The notes: generated from the letters alone by a model not told the origin. Counted from the stretch's first letter, positions 14,447 to 24,126 are shown. The stretch is DNA of 43,237 bases from Bacillota bacterium (GCA_009711825.1 VEMY01000013.1:1-43237); one strand, 5' to 3'. Numbers and translations are program-made.

Positions 14447-15360
14447 GTATCGCCTTTGTTTTCCCTGGCCAGGGCGCCCAGTACTTGGGCATGGGCCGGG
14501 AACTGGCACTGAGCAGTAAATTGGTGATGGAGTACTTTGAGCGGGCCGATGCGGCCCTGGGGTTTTCCCTCAGCAAGCTATGCTGGGAGGGACCTTCTGA
14601 AGATCTGACCCTGACAGAAAATGCCCAGCCGGCAATTCTGACCATGAGTTGTGCCGCGGCCGCCCTGGCCCGGGAGCAACATGTGCATCCGGCGGCAGCT
14701 GCCGGCCTCAGTCTGGGGGAATACAGCGCGCTGGTCACTGCCGGTATGCTGGATTTCGAAACGGCTGTTAAGCTGGTGGCTAAGCGGGGACGCTATATGC
14801 AGCAAGCAGTTCCGGCGGGCACCGGCGGCATGGCAGCTGTTTTCGGCTTGGATGATGAAGCTGTTTTGGAAATCTGTCAGCGCTCCGGTGGCGTGGTGGA
14901 ACCGGCCAACTACAACTGCCCGGGGCAGATTGTTATCTCCGGTGAACAGGTGGCGGTTGCAGAAGCCGTCGAGCTGGCCAAAGAAAAGGGCGCCCGCCGG
15001 GCCATGGCCCTGGAAGTCAGCGCGCCTTTCCATAGCTCCATGTTACAACCCGCCGCCGAGAAACTGGCTGCCGACTTGGCTGAACTTGAGTTTTCTGAGC
15101 CTGAATTCCCGGTGCTCTCCAATGTGGATGCCCGGCCGGTGACTGTCGAGAACGTCCGGGAGCTTCTGGCAAAACAAGTTGCCAGTCCGGTGCTCTGGCA
15201 ACAATGTGTGGAGAAATTGGCGGCAATGGGGATCACAACTCTGGTGGAGGCAGGCCCGGGGCGGGTGCTGTCCACTCTGGCCCGGAAGATTGACCGCAGT
15301 CTCAAGACCAAAAAACTGGAAGTTCCAGAAGATCTGGAGCAATTGCGGGAGGAATTTTAA
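14443..15360 (+). CDS. fabD: malonyl-CoA:ACP transacylase (FabD)
   Basis: A 305-residue transacylase that moves malonyl from CoA to ACP, supplying the extender unit. The N-terminal [14 protein letters not shown] is diagnostic. The catalytic Ser90 lies in the nucleophile elbow [10 protein letters not shown], and His197 in APFHSSML completes the dyad. Q10 in the PGQG motif belongs to the oxyanion hole. The length is normal. ATG 14443 overlaps the fabK stop and its own TAA overlaps the fabG ATG (TAATG), so translation is coupled on both sides. Confidence 0.97.
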   Translation: MSIAFVFPGQGAQYLGMGRELALSSKLVMEYFERADAALGFSLSKLCWEGPSEDLTLTENAQPAILTMSCAAAALAREQHVHPAAAAGLSLGEYSALVTAGMLDFETAVKLVAKRGRYMQQAVPAGTGGMAAVFGLDDEAVLEICQRSGGVVEPANYNCPGQIVISGEQVAVAEAVELAKEKGARRAMALEVSAPFHSSMLQPAAEKLAADLAELEFSEPEFPVLSNVDARPVTVENVRELLAKQVASPVLWQQCVEKLAAMGITTLVEAGPGRVLSTLARKIDRSLKTKKLEVPEDLEQLREEF

Positions 15361-16100
15361 TGCTCAGTGAAAAAACAGCGCTGGTCACCGGCGCCAGCCG
15401 CGGCATTGGCCGGGAAATTGCCCTGGCCCTGGCAGCTGACGGGTTCAAAGTCGCTGTTAATTATGTGGCCAGCGCCGATGCCGCCAATGCTTTGGTGGCA
15501 GAAATTAAAGAGCAAGGCGGCGAAGCGGCTGCTTTTCAGGCCGATGTCGCCAACTTTGAGCAGGCGGGCAAACTGGTGGAGCAAACCATCAGCCAGTTTG
15601 GGCGTCTGGATGTTCTCGTCAACAACGCCGGAATTACCCGGGACGGCCTCTTGATGCGTATGTCTGAGGAGGACTGGGATCAGGTGCTGGCCGTAAACCT
15701 CAAAGGCTATTTCAACTGTTGTCGGGCGGCGGTGCGCACGATGCTCCGTGCCCGCGCCGGGCGGATTATCAATGTCGGCTCCGTCGTCGGCATCCGGGGC
15801 AATGCCGGCCAGGCCAATTACTCTGCGGCCAAGGCCGGGGTCATGGGACTGACAAAATCCCTGGCCCGGGAGTTGGGGAGTCGCGGCATCACCGTCAATG
15901 CGGTGGCGCCGGGCTTCATTGAGACCGACATGACCAAAGTTTTGCCTGACGATATTAAGGATAAACTGAAAGCAGATATTCCGTTGGGACGCCTGGGCGC
16001 GCCTGCGGATGTAGCGGCCCTGGTCAGATTTTTGGCCGGACCAGGGGCGGAATATATTACCGGCCAGGTTATTGCCGTCGATGGCGGCATGGCCATGTAG
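15360..16100 (+). CDS. fabG: 3-oxoacyl-ACP reductase (FabG)
   Basis: A 246-residue short-chain dehydrogenase that reduces 3-oxoacyl-ACP to (R)-3-hydroxyacyl-ACP with NADPH. The cofactor motif is GASRGIG (residues 11-17) and NNAG is at 88-91. The catalytic tetrad N113, S141, Y154 and K158 is present (VGSVVG, YSAAKAG). PGFIETDMT and the C-terminal [12 protein letters not shown] are typical of FabG. ATG 15360 is shared with the fabD stop (TAATG). A 13-bp gap with its own GGGGGAGA site leads to fabF. Confidence 0.96.
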   Translation: MLSEKTALVTGASRGIGREIALALAADGFKVAVNYVASADAANALVAEIKEQGGEAAAFQADVANFEQAGKLVEQTISQFGRLDVLVNNAGITRDGLLMRMSEEDWDQVLAVNLKGYFNCCRAAVRTMLRARAGRIINVGSVVGIRGNAGQANYSAAKAGVMGLTKSLARELGSRGITVNAVAPGFIETDMTKVLPDDIKDKLKADIPLGRLGAPADVAALVRFLAGPGAEYITGQVIAVDGGMAM

Positions 16101-16113
16101 GGGGGAGAAGAAA

Positions 16114-17355
16114 ATGAAACGCGTAGTAATTACCGGCATGGGGGCCGTTACACCCCTAGGCCATGATGTTGAAACAATGTGGAAGGGCCTGGTGGCAGGC
16201 AAAAGCGGTGTCGCTGAAGTGACCCATTTTGACACCAGCGAATTCACCACCAAAATCGCTGCCGAAATCAAGGATTTTGATCCAACCGAGCATATGCACC
16301 GCAAAGAAGCGAAGCGCAGCGATCCCTTTGTCTGGTATGCCTTGGTCGCTGCCCGCCAGGCCTGGAAGCAGTCGGGTCTGGAAGCTGCGGAACTGGATCC
16401 CGGCCGCATCGGCGTCATGGTCGGTTCCGGCATCGGCGGCATCACCACCTTCGAGCAGCAATACGATATGTATAAATCCGGCGGCGCCCGGCGCATCAGC
16501 CCGTTTTTCGTGCCGATGATGATTAGCAATATGGCAGCGGGTAATATCTCCATCGATTTGGGGGCCCAGGGTCCGGTGAGTTCTGTGGTCACCGCCTGCG
16601 CCACCGGCACCAATGCGATTGGCGACGCCTTCCGTTCCATTGCCCGCGGCGATGTGGATGTTATGATTGCCGGCGGCAGCGAAGCATCAATTACTCCCAT
16701 GGGCATGGGCGGCTTTTGCGCGGCCCGGGCCCTTTCCACCCGCAATGATGAGCCGGAAGCGGCCAGTCGCCCCTTCGACGCCCAGCGTGACGGGTTTGTC
16801 ATGGGCGAAGGCGCTGGTATCGTTGTCATGGAGAGCTTAGAGAGCGCTCAAGCGCGGGGCGCTACCATCCTCGCCGAAATCACCGGCTATGGTTCTGCTG
16901 GCGATGCGTTTCACGTGGTTCAGCCCCATCCCGAGGCAGCGGGCGGCGCCCGGGCCATGGAACTGGCAGTCAAAGAGTCTGGCTGGCAGCCCACCGATGT
17001 AGATTACATCAATGCCCACGGCACCAGCACCGAGTTCAACGACCGGCTGGAGACCACGGCAATCAGGAAGGTCTTTGGCGACCATGCCGATAAGCTGGTG
17101 GTGAACTCCACCAAGTCAATGTTGGGCCACCTCCTGGGGGCCGCCGGCGCCGTGGAGTTTATCGTCTGTATCCTGTCAATCCGGGATGGTTTAGTCCATC
17201 CGACCATCAATCTGACCACGCCGGATCCCGACTGCGATCTGGATTATGTCGCAGAAGGCGCCCGGAAAGCGCCGGTTCGCCGTGCAATCACTAACTCCCT
17301 TGGGTTCGGCGGCCACAACGCCACTTTGGCCGTTGCCGCCTGGGAGGATAAATAA
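16114..17355 (+). CDS. fabF: 3-oxoacyl-ACP synthase II (FabF)
   Basis: A 413-residue elongating ketosynthase that condenses acyl-ACP with malonyl-ACP. The Cys-His-His triad is C162 (TACATGTNAIG), H302 (NAHGTSTEFND) and H339 (SMLGHLLGAAG). The start RVVITGMGAVTPLG and the end NSLGFGGHNATL are family hallmarks. ATG 16114 follows GGGGGAGA; the earlier in-frame ATG at 16072 lies within fabG and is rejected. The stop TAA overlaps fabZ (TAATG). As no fabB or fabA is seen, any unsaturated fatty acids would have to be made by other means. Confidence 0.97.
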   Translation: MKRVVITGMGAVTPLGHDVETMWKGLVAGKSGVAEVTHFDTSEFTTKIAAEIKDFDPTEHMHRKEAKRSDPFVWYALVAARQAWKQSGLEAAELDPGRIGVMVGSGIGGITTFEQQYDMYKSGGARRISPFFVPMMISNMAAGNISIDLGAQGPVSSVVTACATGTNAIGDAFRSIARGDVDVMIAGGSEASITPMGMGGFCAARALSTRNDEPEAASRPFDAQRDGFVMGEGAGIVVMESLESAQARGATILAEITGYGSAGDAFHVVQPHPEAAGGARAMELAVKESGWQPTDVDYINAHGTSTEFNDRLETTAIRKVFGDHADKLVVNSTKSMLGHLLGAAGAVEFIVCILSIRDGLVHPTINLTTPDPDCDLDYVAEGARKAPVRRAITNSLGFGGHNATLAVAAWEDK

Positions 17356-17804
17356 TGCTGGACCGGGCGAAGATTAAAGAGATTATCCCCCATCGGGAAC
17401 CATTTCTGCTTTTGGACACAGTTACTGAACTAAAATCCGGCCACAGCGCCACGGGTAATTATTATGTGGATCCCGAGGCCGACTGGTTCCGGGGTCACTT
17501 CCCCGGTTATCCAGTGTTCCCCGGCGTTTTGCAGGTAGAATCCCTGGCCCAGCTGGGGGCGGTGGCAATCCTCTCTCAACCGGAGATGGCAGGCAAGCTT
17601 GCGCTCTTTGCCGGTTTGGAATCTGTGCGTTTCCGGCAGCAGGTATTGCCGGGGGCTACATTGAATCTTACAGTGGAGATAGTCAGGGCCCGCGCCAGTT
17701 TTGGCGTCGGTCAGGGCAGCGCCAGCGTCGACGGCAAGACCGTTCTCGAGTCGTCCCTGAAATTCGCCCTGGTTGCTGGAGGTAATAATGATGAAAATCG
17801 ATGA
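17355..17804 (+). CDS. fabZ: 3-hydroxyacyl-ACP dehydratase (FabZ)
   Basis: A 149-residue hot-dog-fold dehydratase that converts (R)-3-hydroxyacyl-ACP to trans-2-enoyl-ACP. The catalytic His48 lies in FRGHFPGYPVFPGVL and the acidic partner Glu62 in VESLAQLG. The N-terminal IIPHREPFLLLD is typical. ATG 17355 overlaps the fabF stop, and the gene end overlaps the accB start by 14 bp. In many clostridial operons fabZ sits between accB and accC; here it precedes accB, a small change of order. Confidence 0.96.
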   Translation: MLDRAKIKEIIPHREPFLLLDTVTELKSGHSATGNYYVDPEADWFRGHFPGYPVFPGVLQVESLAQLGAVAILSQPEMAGKLALFAGLESVRFRQQVLPGATLNLTVEIVRARASFGVGQGSASVDGKTVLESSLKFALVAGGNNDENR

Positions 17805-18255
17805 GCTGGTAAAACTGATAGAAGCGGTGCGCACCAGCAATTATGATGAATTTACGTTGGAGACCGGCGATGTTAAACTCACACTGCGCCGGGGAGGCAA
17901 AGTGGAAGTTGCGAGCGCTCCCGTCTCCGCGCCGGCGCCAGCGCCGGAGACGCCGAGTTCCAATCCGGCCCCGGCTACACCTGCTCCCGTTGAGCAGCCC
18001 CGGGAGGAGGGGTTAATTGAAGTGACGGCGCCGATGGTGGGCACTTTTTACCGGGCGCCCGCCCCGGATGCTGACCCCTTTGTGGAGCCGGGCACCGTTG
18101 TCAAGCCCGGTGACACCCTGTGCATTTTGGAAGCGATGAAATTGATGAACGAGATTCAGGCCGAAACCGGGGGCGAAGTGGTGGAAGTCGCGGTGGAAAA
18201 CGGCGAACTGGTGGAATTTGGTCAGTTGCTGTTTACCCTGCGGCCGACGAAATGA
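17791..18255 (+). CDS. accB: biotin carboxyl carrier protein of acetyl-CoA carboxylase
   Basis: A 154-residue BCCP that carries the carboxylated biotin between AccC and AccA-AccD. An N-terminal helical domain (1-40) is followed by a Pro/Ala-rich flexible linker (about 42-72) and the biotinyl domain (75-153). The biotin acceptor is K117 in EAMKLMNEI. The start is one of two tandem ATGs; 17791 (spacing 7 from GGAGGT) is preferred over 17788. It overlaps fabZ by 14 bp and accC by 4 bp (ATGA). Biotin ligase is not in the window. Confidence 0.96.
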   Translation: MKIDELVKLIEAVRTSNYDEFTLETGDVKLTLRRGGKVEVASAPVSAPAPAPETPSSNPAPATPAPVEQPREEGLIEVTAPMVGTFYRAPAPDADPFVEPGTVVKPGDTLCILEAMKLMNEIQAETGGEVVEVAVENGELVEFGQLLFTLRPTK

Positions 18256-19592
18256 AGCGCGTACTAATCGCCAATCGGGGGGAGATTGCCCTCAGGGTAA
18301 TCCGGGCCTGCCAGGAACTGGGTCTGGAAACAGTGGCAGTCTATGCGCAGGGGGACGAAGAGTCGCTGCACGTGCGGATGGCCGACGCCGCCTATTGCAT
18401 CGGCCCTGCCCCTGCAACCCAGAGTTACCTGAATATGCAAAACATCCTCTCGGTGGCTGCCGGAACTGATTGTGACGCTATTCACCCCGGCTACGGATTT
18501 TTAGCGGAGAATGTTACCTTTGCTGAGCTCTGCGCCTCCTGTGGCATCACTTTTATCGGGCCGCCTGCCGGCGCCATCGAGGCCATGGGGAACAAGGATC
18601 AGGCCCGTAAGACAATGGCTGCCGCCGGAGTGCCGGTGGTTCCCGGAACCTCGGGGCTTAAAGACGCGGAATCGGCGTTACAGGAGGCAGAGAAGATTGG
18701 CTATCCTGTGCTGCTGAAAGCCGCCTCCGGTGGCGGCGGCAAGGGCATGCGCCTGGTGGATGCGGCCGAACAATTGCCCCGGGCCCTGGAAATGGCCCGG
18801 TCCGAGGCGGAGCAGGCCTTCTCCGATCCCACTGTATATATGGAGAAATTCGTTACAAAACCCAGACATGTAGAGATTCAGGTCCTTGCCGACAACCATG
18901 GCAATGTGATACATTTGGGCGAGCGGGAATGTTCGGTGCAGCGCCGCCACCAGAAGCTGGTGGAGGAGGCGCCCTGCCCGGCCCTGACCCCGCTGATGCG
19001 GGATGCCATGGGCGAGGCGGCTGTTAAAGCGGCCCTGGCTGTCAACTACAGCGGCGCCGGCACCGTTGAATTTTTGCTGGATGCCGAGGGGAACTTTTAC
19101 TTTATGGAAATGAATACCCGTATTCAAGTAGAGCATCCGGTTACAGAAATGATCACCGGTATCGATTTGGTGCGGGCGCAATTACAGGTGGCGGCCGGCC
19201 GCAAGCTGACTTGGAGTCAGGAGGACATCAAATTCAACGGCTGGGCCATCGAATGCCGGATTAATGCTGAGGACCCGGAACATAATTTCCGTCCAGCGCC
19301 TGGGAAAATAACCAGCTGGCTTGCCCCGGGCGGGCCCTGGGTGCGGGTGGATGGAATTGCCTATGAAGGGTACCGGGTATTGCCCCATTACGACTCGATG
19401 ATTGCAAAACTAATTGTCTGGGGACGCAACCGGGACGAGGCGATTGCCCGGATGAACCGGGCTCTGAATGAGACGGAAGTGGAGGGGATACCTACCACAA
19501 TTCCGCTGCATCTGGAGATTATGGACAATCGGGAGTTTAAAAGCGGAACCTATGACACAGGACTGCTTGAACGCATGCTGAACAGGAGGTGA
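18252..19592 (+). CDS. accC: biotin carboxylase subunit of acetyl-CoA carboxylase
   Basis: A 446-residue ATP-grasp enzyme that carboxylates biotin on AccB using ATP and bicarbonate. Visible landmarks are the N-terminal [28 protein letters not shown], the ATP-binding glycine loop [21 protein letters not shown] and the catalytic [15 protein letters not shown]. The size is standard. ATG 18252 overlaps the accB stop (ATGA); longer upstream extension runs out of frame through accB and is rejected. It is followed 5 bp later by accD. Confidence 0.97.
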   Translation: MKRVLIANRGEIALRVIRACQELGLETVAVYAQGDEESLHVRMADAAYCIGPAPATQSYLNMQNILSVAAGTDCDAIHPGYGFLAENVTFAELCASCGITFIGPPAGAIEAMGNKDQARKTMAAAGVPVVPGTSGLKDAESALQEAEKIGYPVLLKAASGGGGKGMRLVDAAEQLPRALEMARSEAEQAFSDPTVYMEKFVTKPRHVEIQVLADNHGNVIHLGERECSVQRRHQKLVEEAPCPALTPLMRDAMGEAAVKAALAVNYSGAGTVEFLLDAEGNFYFMEMNTRIQVEHPVTEMITGIDLVRAQLQVAAGRKLTWSQEDIKFNGWAIECRINAEDPEHNFRPAPGKITSWLAPGGPWVRVDGIAYEGYRVLPHYDSMIAKLIVWGRNRDEAIARMNRALNETEVEGIPTTIPLHLEIMDNREFKSGTYDTGLLERMLNRR

Positions 19593-19597
19593 AAAGC

Positions 19598-20446
19598 ATG
19601 GCTTTGTTCAGGAAGGAGAAATATACCAAGATAACACCCCGGACTTCCACCGTGGAGATGCCGGGCGATATTGCCAACAAATGTCCCGGCTGCAAGGCCG
19701 TGCTGATTGCCCGGGAGCTGGAAAAAAATATGCGGGTGTGCAACAAGTGTGGCCATCATTTTGGCCTCAAGGCCTGGGAACGGATTGAGCAGGTTACCGA
19801 CCAGGGTAGTTTCAAGGAACTGAATAGCCACCTTGTTTCCGAAAACCCGCTGGAGTTTCCCGAATACGACCAGAAATTAGCCAAGGCCCAAAAGAACAGC
19901 GGCCTCAATGAGGCAGTGGTAACCGGCCATGGCACAATTGGCGGCATGCCCGCTTATGTAGGGGTGATGGCCCCGGAATACATGCTGGGCAGCATGGGTT
20001 CGGTGGTGGGCGAGAAATTGGCGCGGATGCTGGACCTGGCAGCCGACCATCAGACGCCGGCGATAATTTTCACGGCCTCTGGCGGCGCCCGGATGCAGGA
20101 GAGCATTTTCTCCCTGTTTCAGATGGCCAAGACCAGCGCCGCCCTGGCACGACTGGCCGAGAAGGGCGCGCTCTATATTTCCGTGCTCACCGATCCTACA
20201 ACCGGCGGCGTCACCGCCAGTTTCGCGATGCTCGGCGATATAAATCTGGCTGAGCCCGGCGCCCTGATTGGGTTTGCCGGTCCCCGGGTAATTGAACAGA
20301 CCATCAAGCAGCAGCTACCCGCCGGTTTCCAGCGCTCGGAGTTCTTGCTGGAACACGGGATGCTGGATATGGTGGTGCATCGGCACCAAATGAAAGAAAC
20401 TCTCGCCGGATTGCTGAAGTTGCATGGGGGTGTGGCCAATGGCTGA
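19598..20446 (+). CDS. accD: acetyl-CoA carboxyltransferase subunit beta
   Basis: A 282-residue subunit that, with AccA, transfers the carboxyl group from biotin to acetyl-CoA to form malonyl-CoA. An N-terminal four-Cys zinc ribbon is present (C29, C32, C48, C51), followed by the crotonase-like carboxyltransferase core with TASGGARMQES, TDPTTGGVTASFAMLGD and GFAGPRVIEQT. ATG 19598 lies 6 bp after AGGAGGTG; the GTG at 19589 is part of that site. The end overlaps accA by 8 bp. Confidence 0.97.
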   Translation: MALFRKEKYTKITPRTSTVEMPGDIANKCPGCKAVLIARELEKNMRVCNKCGHHFGLKAWERIEQVTDQGSFKELNSHLVSENPLEFPEYDQKLAKAQKNSGLNEAVVTGHGTIGGMPAYVGVMAPEYMLGSMGSVVGEKLARMLDLAADHQTPAIIFTASGGARMQESIFSLFQMAKTSAALARLAEKGALYISVLTDPTTGGVTASFAMLGDINLAEPGALIGFAGPRVIEQTIKQQLPAGFQRSEFLLEHGMLDMVVHRHQMKETLAGLLKLHGGVANG

Positions 20447-21386
20447 TTTTGATGTGCAACTGAATCAATTACAGGATAAAATCCGCGATTTGCAGAAGTT
20501 TGCCCGGGAAAATGAACTGGACCTCAGCCATGAGATCAAAGCCCTGGAAGAAAAGGCCGCCGATATCCGGGCCAAACTCTATGCCAATCTGGAACCCTGG
20601 CAAAAAGTACAATTGGCGCGGCATATCAAGCGACCGTCTACATTGGACTATATAAGCATGATTTTTACCGATTTTTATGAACTCCATGGCGACCGCCTGT
20701 TCCGGGATGACCCGGCGTTGGTGGGCGGTATTGCCCGCCTCGGCGATACACCGGTGACGGTTATAGGCCATCAGAAGGGTCGGGACACCAAGGAGAATAT
20801 CAAGCGCAATTTCGGCATGCCCCATCCCGAGGGGTATCGCAAGGCGCTGCGTCTTATGGAACAGGCAGAGAAATTCCGCCGCCCCGTGATTTGTTTTATT
20901 GACACCCCCGGGGCCTATCCCGGGCTTGGCGCCGAAGAACGGGGCCAGGGCGAGGCAATTGCCCGCAATTTGCGGGAGATGGCGACCTTGCGCACCCCAA
21001 TAATCAATCTGGTCACTGGCGAAGGCGGCAGCGGCGGTGCCCTCGCCCTGGGCGTGGGTGACAGCTTATTGATGCTGGACAACAGCATTTACTCGGTTAT
21101 TTCCCCCGAAGGCTGTGCCGCCATCCTCTGGAAGGATGCCAGCCGGGCCAAAGAAGCAGCCGGCGTCTTGAAGCTCACCGCCCTGGACCTACAAGAATTG
21201 GGCGTGGCCGACGAGGTTATCCCCGAGCCGATGGGCGGTAGCCACAAAGACTGGCAGGCAACAGCAGCAGCCGTCAAAGAAGCCCTCGGTCGGCATCTGG
21301 ATATCCTGGGCGATATCCCCAGCGAAAAACTTTTGGAGCGCCGCTGGCGCAAACTTGCCCAAATCGGCCGCTGGCAAGAACACTAA
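20439..21386 (+). CDS. accA: acetyl-CoA carboxyltransferase subunit alpha
   Basis: A 315-residue partner of AccD. A helical N-terminus (about 1-60) precedes the core with RHIKRPSTLDYI, GHQKGRDTKEN, FGMPHPEGYRKALRLM, IDTPGAYPGLGAEERGQ and GEGGSGGALALGVGD, all standard for AccA. ATG 20439 follows GGGGGTG inside accD. It is the last gene of the ten-gene operon. A terminator lies about 110 bp downstream after a short repeat-containing spacer. Confidence 0.97.
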   Translation: MADFDVQLNQLQDKIRDLQKFARENELDLSHEIKALEEKAADIRAKLYANLEPWQKVQLARHIKRPSTLDYISMIFTDFYELHGDRLFRDDPALVGGIARLGDTPVTVIGHQKGRDTKENIKRNFGMPHPEGYRKALRLMEQAEKFRRPVICFIDTPGAYPGLGAEERGQGEAIARNLREMATLRTPIINLVTGEGGSGGALALGVGDSLLMLDNSIYSVISPEGCAAILWKDASRAKEAAGVLKLTALDLQELGVADEVIPEPMGGSHKDWQATAAAVKEALGRHLDILGDIPSEKLLERRWRKLAQIGRWQEH

Positions 21387-21440
21387 CGGACAAGGGGACG
21401 GAGGTTCCCTGCGCCACCTGCCCATCTGGGGACGGAGGTT
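21387..21440 (+). repeat. REP-like direct repeats GGGGACGGAGGTT
   Basis: GGGGACGGAGGTT occurs at 21394-21406 and 21428-21440. The first is preceded by CGGACAA, and the same CGGACAAGGGGAC string appears inverted in the palindrome at 21579-21607. These look like members of one dispersed intergenic repeat family. Further copies lie outside the window if so. Confidence 0.55.
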
Positions 21441-21498
21441 TGCCGGGCATTTTAAAGAATACTTAGAAAATGCAGCCCCTTTTTTGCCACGATAAGAC

Positions 21499-21534
21499 AA
21501 CCCCCTCTGGTTTGTAACAACCAAAGGGGGTTTT
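21499..21534 (+). terminator. rho-independent terminator of the fab-acc operon
   Basis: AACCCCCTCTGGTT pairs with AACCAAAGGGGGTT (13 of 14 pairs, loop TGTAAC), followed by TT. It is the first good terminator after accA. Confidence 0.85.
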
Positions 21535-21578
21535 GCTATCGGCTAGTGTAGAATTGGCATTGTTTAACCCGCAGCAAT

Positions 21579-21607
21579 CCGGACAAGGGACCTGTCCCCT
21601 TGTCCGG
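21579..21607. repeat. REP-like palindrome abutting the PTS gene stop
   Basis: CCGGACAAGGG / CCCTTGTCCGG, 11-bp arms with a 7-nt loop, directly next to the stop of the leftward EIIC gene at 21608. It shares CGGACAAGGGGAC with the repeat at 21387. There is no T-run, so it is a poor intrinsic terminator. Confidence 0.6.
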
Positions 21608-22609
21608 TTAAATGTGCATGTCGCCGGGCTTGATCCAGCCCCAGCGGCGCAGCACGTTTACCACCAGCAGGCTGATGATTGCCGGGCCGATAAAGTGGAG
21701 CAATAACACTTGCAATAAAACGTCCAGGGAGAAGCCCATGGCGGAGAAAGTGGCAATTTGGCCGACGAAACCGCTTGTCCCCATACCGGCGCCGGCGGGC
21801 AGGTTGACCATTCTGAACACTATTGTCGCCAGGGGTGCCAGGATGATTCCCGCCAGGGTGGGCGGAATTAAAATCCGTGGATTTTTGACGATATTACCAA
21901 TCTGGAGCATTGAGGTCCCCAGGCCCATGGATAAGAGTCCGGAAATACCGTTATCCCGGTAACCGGCCACTGCAAAGCCCATCATCTGGGCGGCACAGCC
22001 CACGGTGGCGGCGCCGGCGGCAATTCCCTCCAGGCCGAGCATAATCGCCAGGGCGGCGCTGGAAATCGGCGCCGTTAGACAGAGGCCCATGATGGTTGCA
22101 ACGAGGATACCCATTACGAAGGGCTGCTGCTCGGTGGCCCACATAATCAGCGCCCCCAGTCCGGTCATGCCGCTGTCGATGCCGGGACCGATAAAGGTGG
22201 CAACCAGATAACCGGCAGCTATTGTCGTCAGGGGCGTAATGATGATATCCACCTTGGTCTCGCCAGCGACGATTTTGCCAATCTCGGTTGCTATCAGCGC
22301 GGCGGCAAAACTGCCGGCCGGTCCTCCCAGTTGTTCTCCGGCTGCGCCGGTGATGACGCTGGCGAAGATGACCAGGTGCGGCGCCTTTAAACCGTAGGCA
22401 ACGGCGACGCCAATCGCCGGCCCCATCAAGCTCATGGCCAGGGAGCCCATTTCTTCCAAAGCGGTAAGCCCCAGTTGTTCTCCCGCAGTGCGGACAATCA
22501 ATCCAATGATCAAAGATGAAAACAATCCCAAAGCCATAAAGCTGAGGGCAGTAACAAAATAAGTGCGCGGTGATAATGAGACTCCTTTACGACGCAAAAA
22601 TGCAAGCAT
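21608..22609 (-). CDS. PTS_EIIC_2-like membrane transporter
   Basis: A 333-residue, very hydrophobic protein with about 9-10 membrane segments, resembling the stand-alone PTS_EIIC_2 family (Pfam PF13303). Recurrent patterns are GAAGEQLGGPAGSFAAALIA, KVDIIITPL, GALIMWATEQQPFVMGI and GTSMLQIGNIVKNPRI. These proteins look like the membrane channel of a sugar phosphotransferase system, but neighbouring EIIA or EIIB genes are missing here, so the substrate and the phosphorylation route are unknown. ATG 22609 follows AGGTGGTG; an upstream open frame to 22759 lacks a ribosome site. It is divergent from the symporter gene. Confidence 0.8.
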   Translation of the reverse strand: MLAFLRRKGVSLSPRTYFVTALSFMALGLFSSLIIGLIVRTAGEQLGLTALEEMGSLAMSLMGPAIGVAVAYGLKAPHLVIFASVITGAAGEQLGGPAGSFAAALIATEIGKIVAGETKVDIIITPLTTIAAGYLVATFIGPGIDSGMTGLGALIMWATEQQPFVMGILVATIMGLCLTAPISSAALAIMLGLEGIAAGAATVGCAAQMMGFAVAGYRDNGISGLLSMGLGTSMLQIGNIVKNPRILIPPTLAGIILAPLATIVFRMVNLPAGAGMGTSGFVGQIATFSAMGFSLDVLLQVLLLHFIGPAIISLLVVNVLRRWGWIKPGDMHI

Positions 22610-22676
22610 ATATACACCACCTATTTCTACAGTATAGCTGTATTTTACCCCATACCTACCTCCCTGCAAAGCCCCG

Positions 22677-22690
22677 GGAAAGCGCTTTAC
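22677..22690. promoter_or_regulatory. possible CcpA (cre)-like site
   Basis: GGAAAGCGCTTTAC matches the centre of the cre consensus TGAAAGCGCTTTCA (the ten bases AAAGCGCTTT plus one flanking G). It lies in the divergent region between the EIIC gene and the symporter gene, where carbon control would make sense. One hit in a short spacer is weak evidence. Confidence 0.3.
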
Positions 22691-22777
22691 GATACACACC
22701 GGGGCGTATCTGTGCGCTGGTTTAAGAATCCCTGTTTTCGGGAATGCTTTTAGCAGCACTTCTCGTGAGGTGATTTG

Positions 22778-24121
22778 ATGGCGAAAGAGCGGGAACAGTG
22801 GCGCAGCCGGGTTGGATTCGTGTTTGCCGCAGCCGGTTCGGCGGTGGGGCTGGGCAATATCTGGCGTTTTCCCACTGCGGCCGGTCTCAACGGTGGCGGC
22901 GCCTTTGTATTGGTGTATCTGATTCTAATTTTTGTCATCGGTATACCCTTGATGATGGTGGAATTAACCTTGGGCCGGCGCACCAAGCGCAGTGTAATCG
23001 GCGCTTTCAAGGTTTTGAAGCAGGGGAGCCCCTGGTGGTTGGTTGGAGCGCTGGGGGTTATCTCCGGGTTTGTGATTCTTTCCTTCTATTCGGTGATTGC
23101 CGGCTGGTGCCTGGCCTATGTGGTCAGTTACGCCACCGGTCAGTTTTCCGGGCTCTCGCCGGGGGGGATTGAAGATCAATTCCTGGCTCTGGTCAGTAAT
23201 CCGGTAATCCCGGTGCTTTGGCATGCTCTGTTCATGGCGATGACCATTGGTGTAGTAATTCTGGGGGTGGCCAAAGGGATTGAGCGCTGGAGCAAAATCC
23301 TCATGCCGATACTCTTGGTGTTGCTGGTGGTCTTGGCTGTGCGATCAGTTACCTTGGAAGGGGCCAGCGAAGGTTTATATTGGCTGCTGAGGCCTGATTT
23401 CACGCGCCTGGACTTTTTGACCATCCTTGGCGCCCTCGGGCAGGTGTTCTTCAGTCTTAGCCTGGGGATGGGTGCAATGCTCACCTATGGCAGCTATCTG
23501 AGCAAAAAGGAGAACATTCCCGGCAGCGCTGCCTATATTGCCCTGACAGATGTGGGGATTGCCCTATTGGCCGGCCTGATTATTATACCGGCAGTGTTCG
23601 CCTTTGGCCTGGACCCGGATACAGGGCCGCCACTGATTTTCATCACGCTGCCAGCGGTGTTTCAAAGCATCCCCTTGGGTAATTTCTTTGGGCTGATGTT
23701 CTTTCTACTGATCAGTATCGCCGCTTTGACCTCGGCAATATCGCTCTTGGAAGTAGTGGTTGCCTGGTCGATTGATGAATTGGGCTGGCAGCGGCGCCGG
23801 TCCACAATCTTGTCAGGGTTGGCAATTTTTCTGCTGGGGATCCCCTCATCCCTATCGGAAGGGGTGTGGGCCGATTTCCAGATAATCGGGCTCAACATTC
23901 TCTCCTTTGCCGACTCCTTGACAGCAAACTTATTGCTGCCCCTGGGCGGCCTGCTGACAACGATATTCGTGGGTTGGGTCTGGGGCGCCAAAAAGGCCGT
24001 GGGAGAATTGGAAGAGAGCGGCGACTCCTTTGCATTCGGGGGTGTGTGGAGTGTGTTGGTGAAGTATGTGATGCCGCTAATCTTGATTTACATCCTCTAT
24101 ACGGGATTGTTCCCGGGGTAA
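22778..24121 (+). CDS. sodium:neurotransmitter symporter family (NSS/SNF) transporter
   Basis: A 447-residue LeuT-fold transporter with about 11 or 12 membrane segments. The first helix FVFAAAGSAVGLGNIWRFP, with its unwound centre that binds Na+ and substrate, is diagnostic, as are NGGGAFVLVY and FFSLSLGMGAMLTYGSYL in TM6. Bacterial members import amino acids such as Leu, Trp or Met with Na+; the substrate here cannot be inferred. ATG 22778 follows GTGAGGTGA. It is followed by a palindromic terminator shared with the convergent membrane gene. Confidence 0.92.
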   Translation: MAKEREQWRSRVGFVFAAAGSAVGLGNIWRFPTAAGLNGGGAFVLVYLILIFVIGIPLMMVELTLGRRTKRSVIGAFKVLKQGSPWWLVGALGVISGFVILSFYSVIAGWCLAYVVSYATGQFSGLSPGGIEDQFLALVSNPVIPVLWHALFMAMTIGVVILGVAKGIERWSKILMPILLVLLVVLAVRSVTLEGASEGLYWLLRPDFTRLDFLTILGALGQVFFSLSLGMGAMLTYGSYLSKKENIPGSAAYIALTDVGIALLAGLIIIPAVFAFGLDPDTGPPLIFITLPAVFQSIPLGNFFGLMFFLLISIAALTSAISLLEVVVAWSIDELGWQRRRSTILSGLAIFLLGIPSSLSEGVWADFQIIGLNILSFADSLTANLLLPLGGLLTTIFVGWVWGAKKAVGELEESGDSFAFGGVWSVLVKYVMPLILIYILYTGLFPG

Positions 24122-24126
24122 ACAGC

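Noticed and set aside
15357-16829. 490-codon reverse-strand ORF across fabG and fabF
   Set aside because: It is a shadow of GC-rich coding sequence; both plus-strand genes have complete catalytic motifs and the reverse product resembles nothing.
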